From Amycolatopsis deserti (GTDB lineage: Bacteria > Actinomycetota > Actinomycetes > Mycobacteriales > Pseudonocardiaceae), in the NCBI RefSeq assembly GCF_014653945.1, contig NZ_BNAU01000006.1, forward strand, positions 1-64,000: DNA of 64,000 nucleotides, given 5' to 3'. Numbering within the stretch: the first letter of the stretch is position 1; every line of letters begins with the position of its first letter. The position numbers and the translations under genes are program-made. This document shows, one piece after another, positions 61,739 through 64,000 of this stretch. Under the pieces are notes generated by a model. It was not told where the DNA came from, ran no database searches, and saw only the letters and a list, made by a program, of their open reading frames with translations.

Positions 61739-63013
61739 ATGAAGAGAACGCGGACCGCGGCGGTGCTGGCCGCGGCGACACTCGTGCTCGCCGCGTGCGG
61801 CGGCGCGGGCGACGACAAAGGCGGGGGCGGCGGGCAGGCCGGCAACCCCGGTGCCACCACGGGGTTCGACGGCACCACGATCAAGCTCGGTGTGCTGTCG
61901 CCGCTGTCCGGGCCGGTCGCGGTCATCGGGCAGCCGCTGACCTCGGGCAACAAGGTCTGGTTCGACGCGCTCAACGCCCGCGGCGGCGTCGCCGGCAAGT
62001 ACAAGGTGGAGCTGGTCCAGGAGGACACCCAGTACAAGCCGGACGTCGCGGTGCAGCAGTACAACAAGGTCAAGGGCGACGTCGTCGCGTTCACCCAGCT
62101 GCTGGGCACGCCGTCGACGCTGGCCGTGCTGCCGCAGCTGCGCGCGGACAAGATGCTCGCCGCGCCCGCGTCGCTGGACGCGTTGTGGGTGCGCGAGGAG
62201 AACCTGCTGCCGGTCGGCGGGCCGTACCAGGTGCAGGCGATCAACGCGATGGACCACTACCTCACCGAGGGCGGCGGCACCAAGGACTCGAAGATCTGCA
62301 CGATGATCCAGGACGACGTCTACGGCGAGGCGGGTCAGGCCGGGATCGACTTCGCCGCGAAGAGCTACGGCTTCACCGTGGCGAACACGCAGCGCTTCAA
62401 GGCGGGCACGGAGAACTACGCCGGCCAGATCGGCGCGCTCGCCGGCGCCGGCTGCCAGATGGTGTTCCTGACCGCGACCCCGACGGACGCGGCCAAGATC
62501 TGGGGCACCGCGGCGCAGGCCCGGTTCGCGCCAAGGTGGTACGGGCAGTCGCCGAGCTACACCTCGGCGTTCGCCAAGTCCGCGATCGCGCCGTACCTGC
62601 AGCAGTACGTCACGATCGTCGCCGAGGGCACCGAGTGGGGCGACAACTCCGTGCCGGGCATGGCCGACATGGTCAACCGGAAGAACCAGTTCGCGCCGCA
62701 GCAGGAGCCGGACTACTACTTCGCGTTCGGCTACAACCAGGCCCGCGCGATGACCGCGGTGCTGGAGAAGGCCGTCCAGCTGGGCGACCTGTCCCGCGAC
62801 GGCATCCTCAAGGCGTCCAGCGAGCTGGGCACGGTGTCCTTCGACGGGCTCACCGGCGACTACAAGTACGGCCCGGCCGACACCCGCAACCCGCCGCGGT
62901 CGAGCACGCTGTTCAAGGTCGACCCGACGAAGCCCTTCGGCCTGGCCACCCTCAAGTACAACTTCAGTTCACAGGCGGCACAGCAGTACCAGTTCACGAA
63001 GGCCAACCTGTAA
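61739..63013 (+). CDS. ABC transporter substrate-binding lipoprotein (LivK-like)
   Basis: 424 residues from ATG 61739, GGAGG upstream. Lipoprotein signal ending LAAC (Cys about residue 20), then a Gly-rich linker and a periplasmic-binding type I fold: TIKLGVLSPLSGPVAVIG, LVQEDTQYKPDVAV, MIQDDVYGEAGQAGIDFA. With the acyl-CoA ligase in the operon the ligand may be a carboxylic acid rather than a branched-chain amino acid. Last gene before the terminator at 63051. Confidence 0.92.
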   Translation: MKRTRTAAVLAAATLVLAACGGAGDDKGGGGGQAGNPGATTGFDGTTIKLGVLSPLSGPVAVIGQPLTSGNKVWFDALNARGGVAGKYKVELVQEDTQYKPDVAVQQYNKVKGDVVAFTQLLGTPSTLAVLPQLRADKMLAAPASLDALWVREENLLPVGGPYQVQAINAMDHYLTEGGGTKDSKICTMIQDDVYGEAGQAGIDFAAKSYGFTVANTQRFKAGTENYAGQIGALAGAGCQMVFLTATPTDAAKIWGTAAQARFAPRWYGQSPSYTSAFAKSAIAPYLQQYVTIVAEGTEWGDNSVPGMADMVNRKNQFAPQQEPDYYFAFGYNQARAMTAVLEKAVQLGDLSRDGILKASSELGTVSFDGLTGDYKYGPADTRNPPRSSTLFKVDPTKPFGLATLKYNFSSQAAQQYQFTKANL

Positions 63014-63050
63014 CCGGGTGGCGTGACGCAGGTCACTGCGCACGCCTGGG

Positions 63051-63091
63051 CGGGCCACCTCCGGAGCGTTCCGCGCGACGGAGGTGGCCCG
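63051..63091 (+). terminator. Terminator of the liv-type operon
   Basis: CGGGCCACCTCCG (63051-63063) pairs perfectly with CGGAGGTGGCCCG (63079-63091) around a 15-base loop, 38 bases after the last stop. GGGCCACCTCCG is shared with the terminator at 36151-36185. A small repeat GTGAC-GCAG-GTCAC lies at 63023-63036. Confidence 0.8.
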
Positions 63092-63368
63092 TCTGTCACT
63101 TTCCGGCAGGTGAGCGCGCGCCTGAACGACAGACTGTCGGGGGGTCGTCGTTCGGGCTTCCGAGCGTTTCCCCAGCTCAGGGCCCGCTTTCACAGCAACA
63201 AATCAGGCGCGGACCTGCACTCGCGGGCCTGGTTCGTGTCAGGATGTTCCCCGTAAGCCGTCACGGCCGACGGCTGCCGCGCTTCGGACCCGAATCGTCG
63301 GTGGCCGCCGGTCAGCCATCAGCGGCCGCCACAAGCGGCCTCGTGGCAGGACACCGAGGAGAACGCGC
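63092..63368. other. Intergenic region upstream of pdhA
   Basis: 277 bases with no gene I can support. It contains no convincing promoter hexamers or palindrome. Short open frames here look like noise. The pdhA promoter presumably lies within it. Confidence 0.5.
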
Positions 63369-64000
63369 ATGCCGTCCCCCGAACAGTGGACGCACCCGGA
63401 GCCCGGCGAAGGACCGGCCGCACAGGCCGCCCAACCATCGCGGGAGCAGGTGATCGCCGGTTTGCGAAACACGGACGCGGGTGGCGCTGAGGTGACTCAG
63501 CTGCTCACCCCCGAAGGCGAGCGAATCGCTTCGCCGCAGTTCGACCGCTACATCTCCGACATCGACCCGGAAGCGCTGCGCGGGCTCTACCGCGACATGG
63601 TGCTGGTCCGCCGGGCCGACCGGGAAGCCAACGCCATGCAGCGCCAGGGCCAGCTCGGCATCTGGGTCCCGCTGCTGGGCCAGGAGGCCGCGCAGGTCGG
63701 CTCCGGCCGCGCGCTGAAGCCGCAGGACATGGCCTTCCCGAGCTACCGGGAACACGGCGTGGCCTACACCCGCGGTGTCGACTTCAAGGAACTGCTGGGC
63801 ATCTTCCGCTGCACCGACCACGGCGGCTGGGACTTCAAGGCCCACGGCTTCCACCCGTACACCATCGTGATCGGCAACCAGGTCCTCAACGCGGCCGGCT
63901 ACGCGATGGGCCAGAAGTTCGAGGGGCGGGTAGGCAACACAGACGGTGACGGGAACCCATCGAGCACTGACGAAGCGACCATCGTCTACTTCGGCGACGG
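63369..64000 (+). CDS. pdhA: Pyruvate dehydrogenase E1 component, alpha subunit (5' part)
   Basis: 210 residues seen; the gene continues past the window. ATG 63369 (MPSPEQWTHPEP). The TPP-binding E1-alpha fold shows LRGLYRDMVLVRRADREANAMQRQGQLG, GQEAAQVGSGRAL, FPSYREHGVAYTRGVD, and the start of the TPP motif IVYFGDG at the edge. An insertion (VGNTDGDGNPSSTDE) before that motif is typical of actinobacterial E1-alpha. It could be the branched-chain 2-oxoacid dehydrogenase E1-alpha instead; the liv-like operon next door does not settle this. Confidence 0.88.
   Translation, partial: MPSPEQWTHPEPGEGPAAQAAQPSREQVIAGLRNTDAGGAEVTQLLTPEGERIASPQFDRYISDIDPEALRGLYRDMVLVRRADREANAMQRQGQLGIWVPLLGQEAAQVGSGRALKPQDMAFPSYREHGVAYTRGVDFKELLGIFRCTDHGGWDFKAHGFHPYTIVIGNQVLNAAGYAMGQKFEGRVGNTDGDGNPSSTDEATIVYFGD

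Overview
The window is high-GC actinobacterial chromosome. Codon use, GTG/TTG starts, many 1-4 base stop/start overlaps, ECF sigma factors, a fused CydDC, F420/PPOX-type and DUF5926/DUF4328 proteins, and a DosR-like regulator point to a Pseudonocardiales-type organism such as Amycolatopsis or a relative (inference from gene content; no marker gene was compared). It is mostly ordinary chromosome with one tRNA, no rRNA, no CRISPR array and no complete mobile element. Four genes look decayed.

Layout. 0.1-5.7 kb: a minus-strand operon with two tandem copies of an unrecognised two-gene module, followed by a short-chain dehydrogenase. 5.8-12 kb: DUF3024, a MazG-like protein, a broken Schlafen-type helicase, a DEDDh exonuclease, a nuclease-fold membrane protein and a carboxylesterase. 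12-23.4 kb: a DosR-like response regulator, a FUSC/MarR pair, a GntR regulator beside a dehydrogenase pseudogene, and a tightly coupled cydA-cydB-cydDC-sensor kinase operon with a DosR-like palindrome upstream. An NmrA gene with an in-frame TGA diverges from it. 23.4-30.9 kb: a GDT1-type cation exporter with a structured leader, an IclR pair, DUF2470, PPOX, CPBP, arginine deiminase, and ferritin behind iron-box-like sites and a probable leaderless promoter. 30.9-36.1 kb: an ECF sigma/anti-sigma-like pair, DUF952, DUF5926, P450, DUF4328 and rhodanese.

36.2-44.4 kb is a carboxylate-uptake cluster: two sodium:solute symporters with small partner membrane proteins, a LytTR response regulator, a LytS-type kinase, an S49 peptidase and a TetR pseudogene. 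Upstream of the first symporter operon lies an array of 19-bp repeats. 44.4-51.4 kb: Fpg/Nei glycosylase, an ECF sigma factor fused to a zinc-finger/membrane anti-sigma-like region, tRNA-Gly, a large beta-helix-like membrane protein and a TIR-like protein. 51.4-64 kb: a polar amino-acid ABC transporter, signal peptidase I, an M20 peptidase, a branched-chain-type ABC transporter operon with an embedded acyl-CoA ligase, and the start of pyruvate dehydrogenase E1 alpha.

The two strongest regulatory stories are (1) the DosR/DosS-like pair linked to cytochrome bd by gene order and by a palindrome 58 bases upstream of cydA, and (2) the repeat array in front of the acetate-type symporter operon next to a LytS/LytTR pair. 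The best candidate for a less-described system is the TIR-like protein with its neighbouring beta-helix membrane protein.
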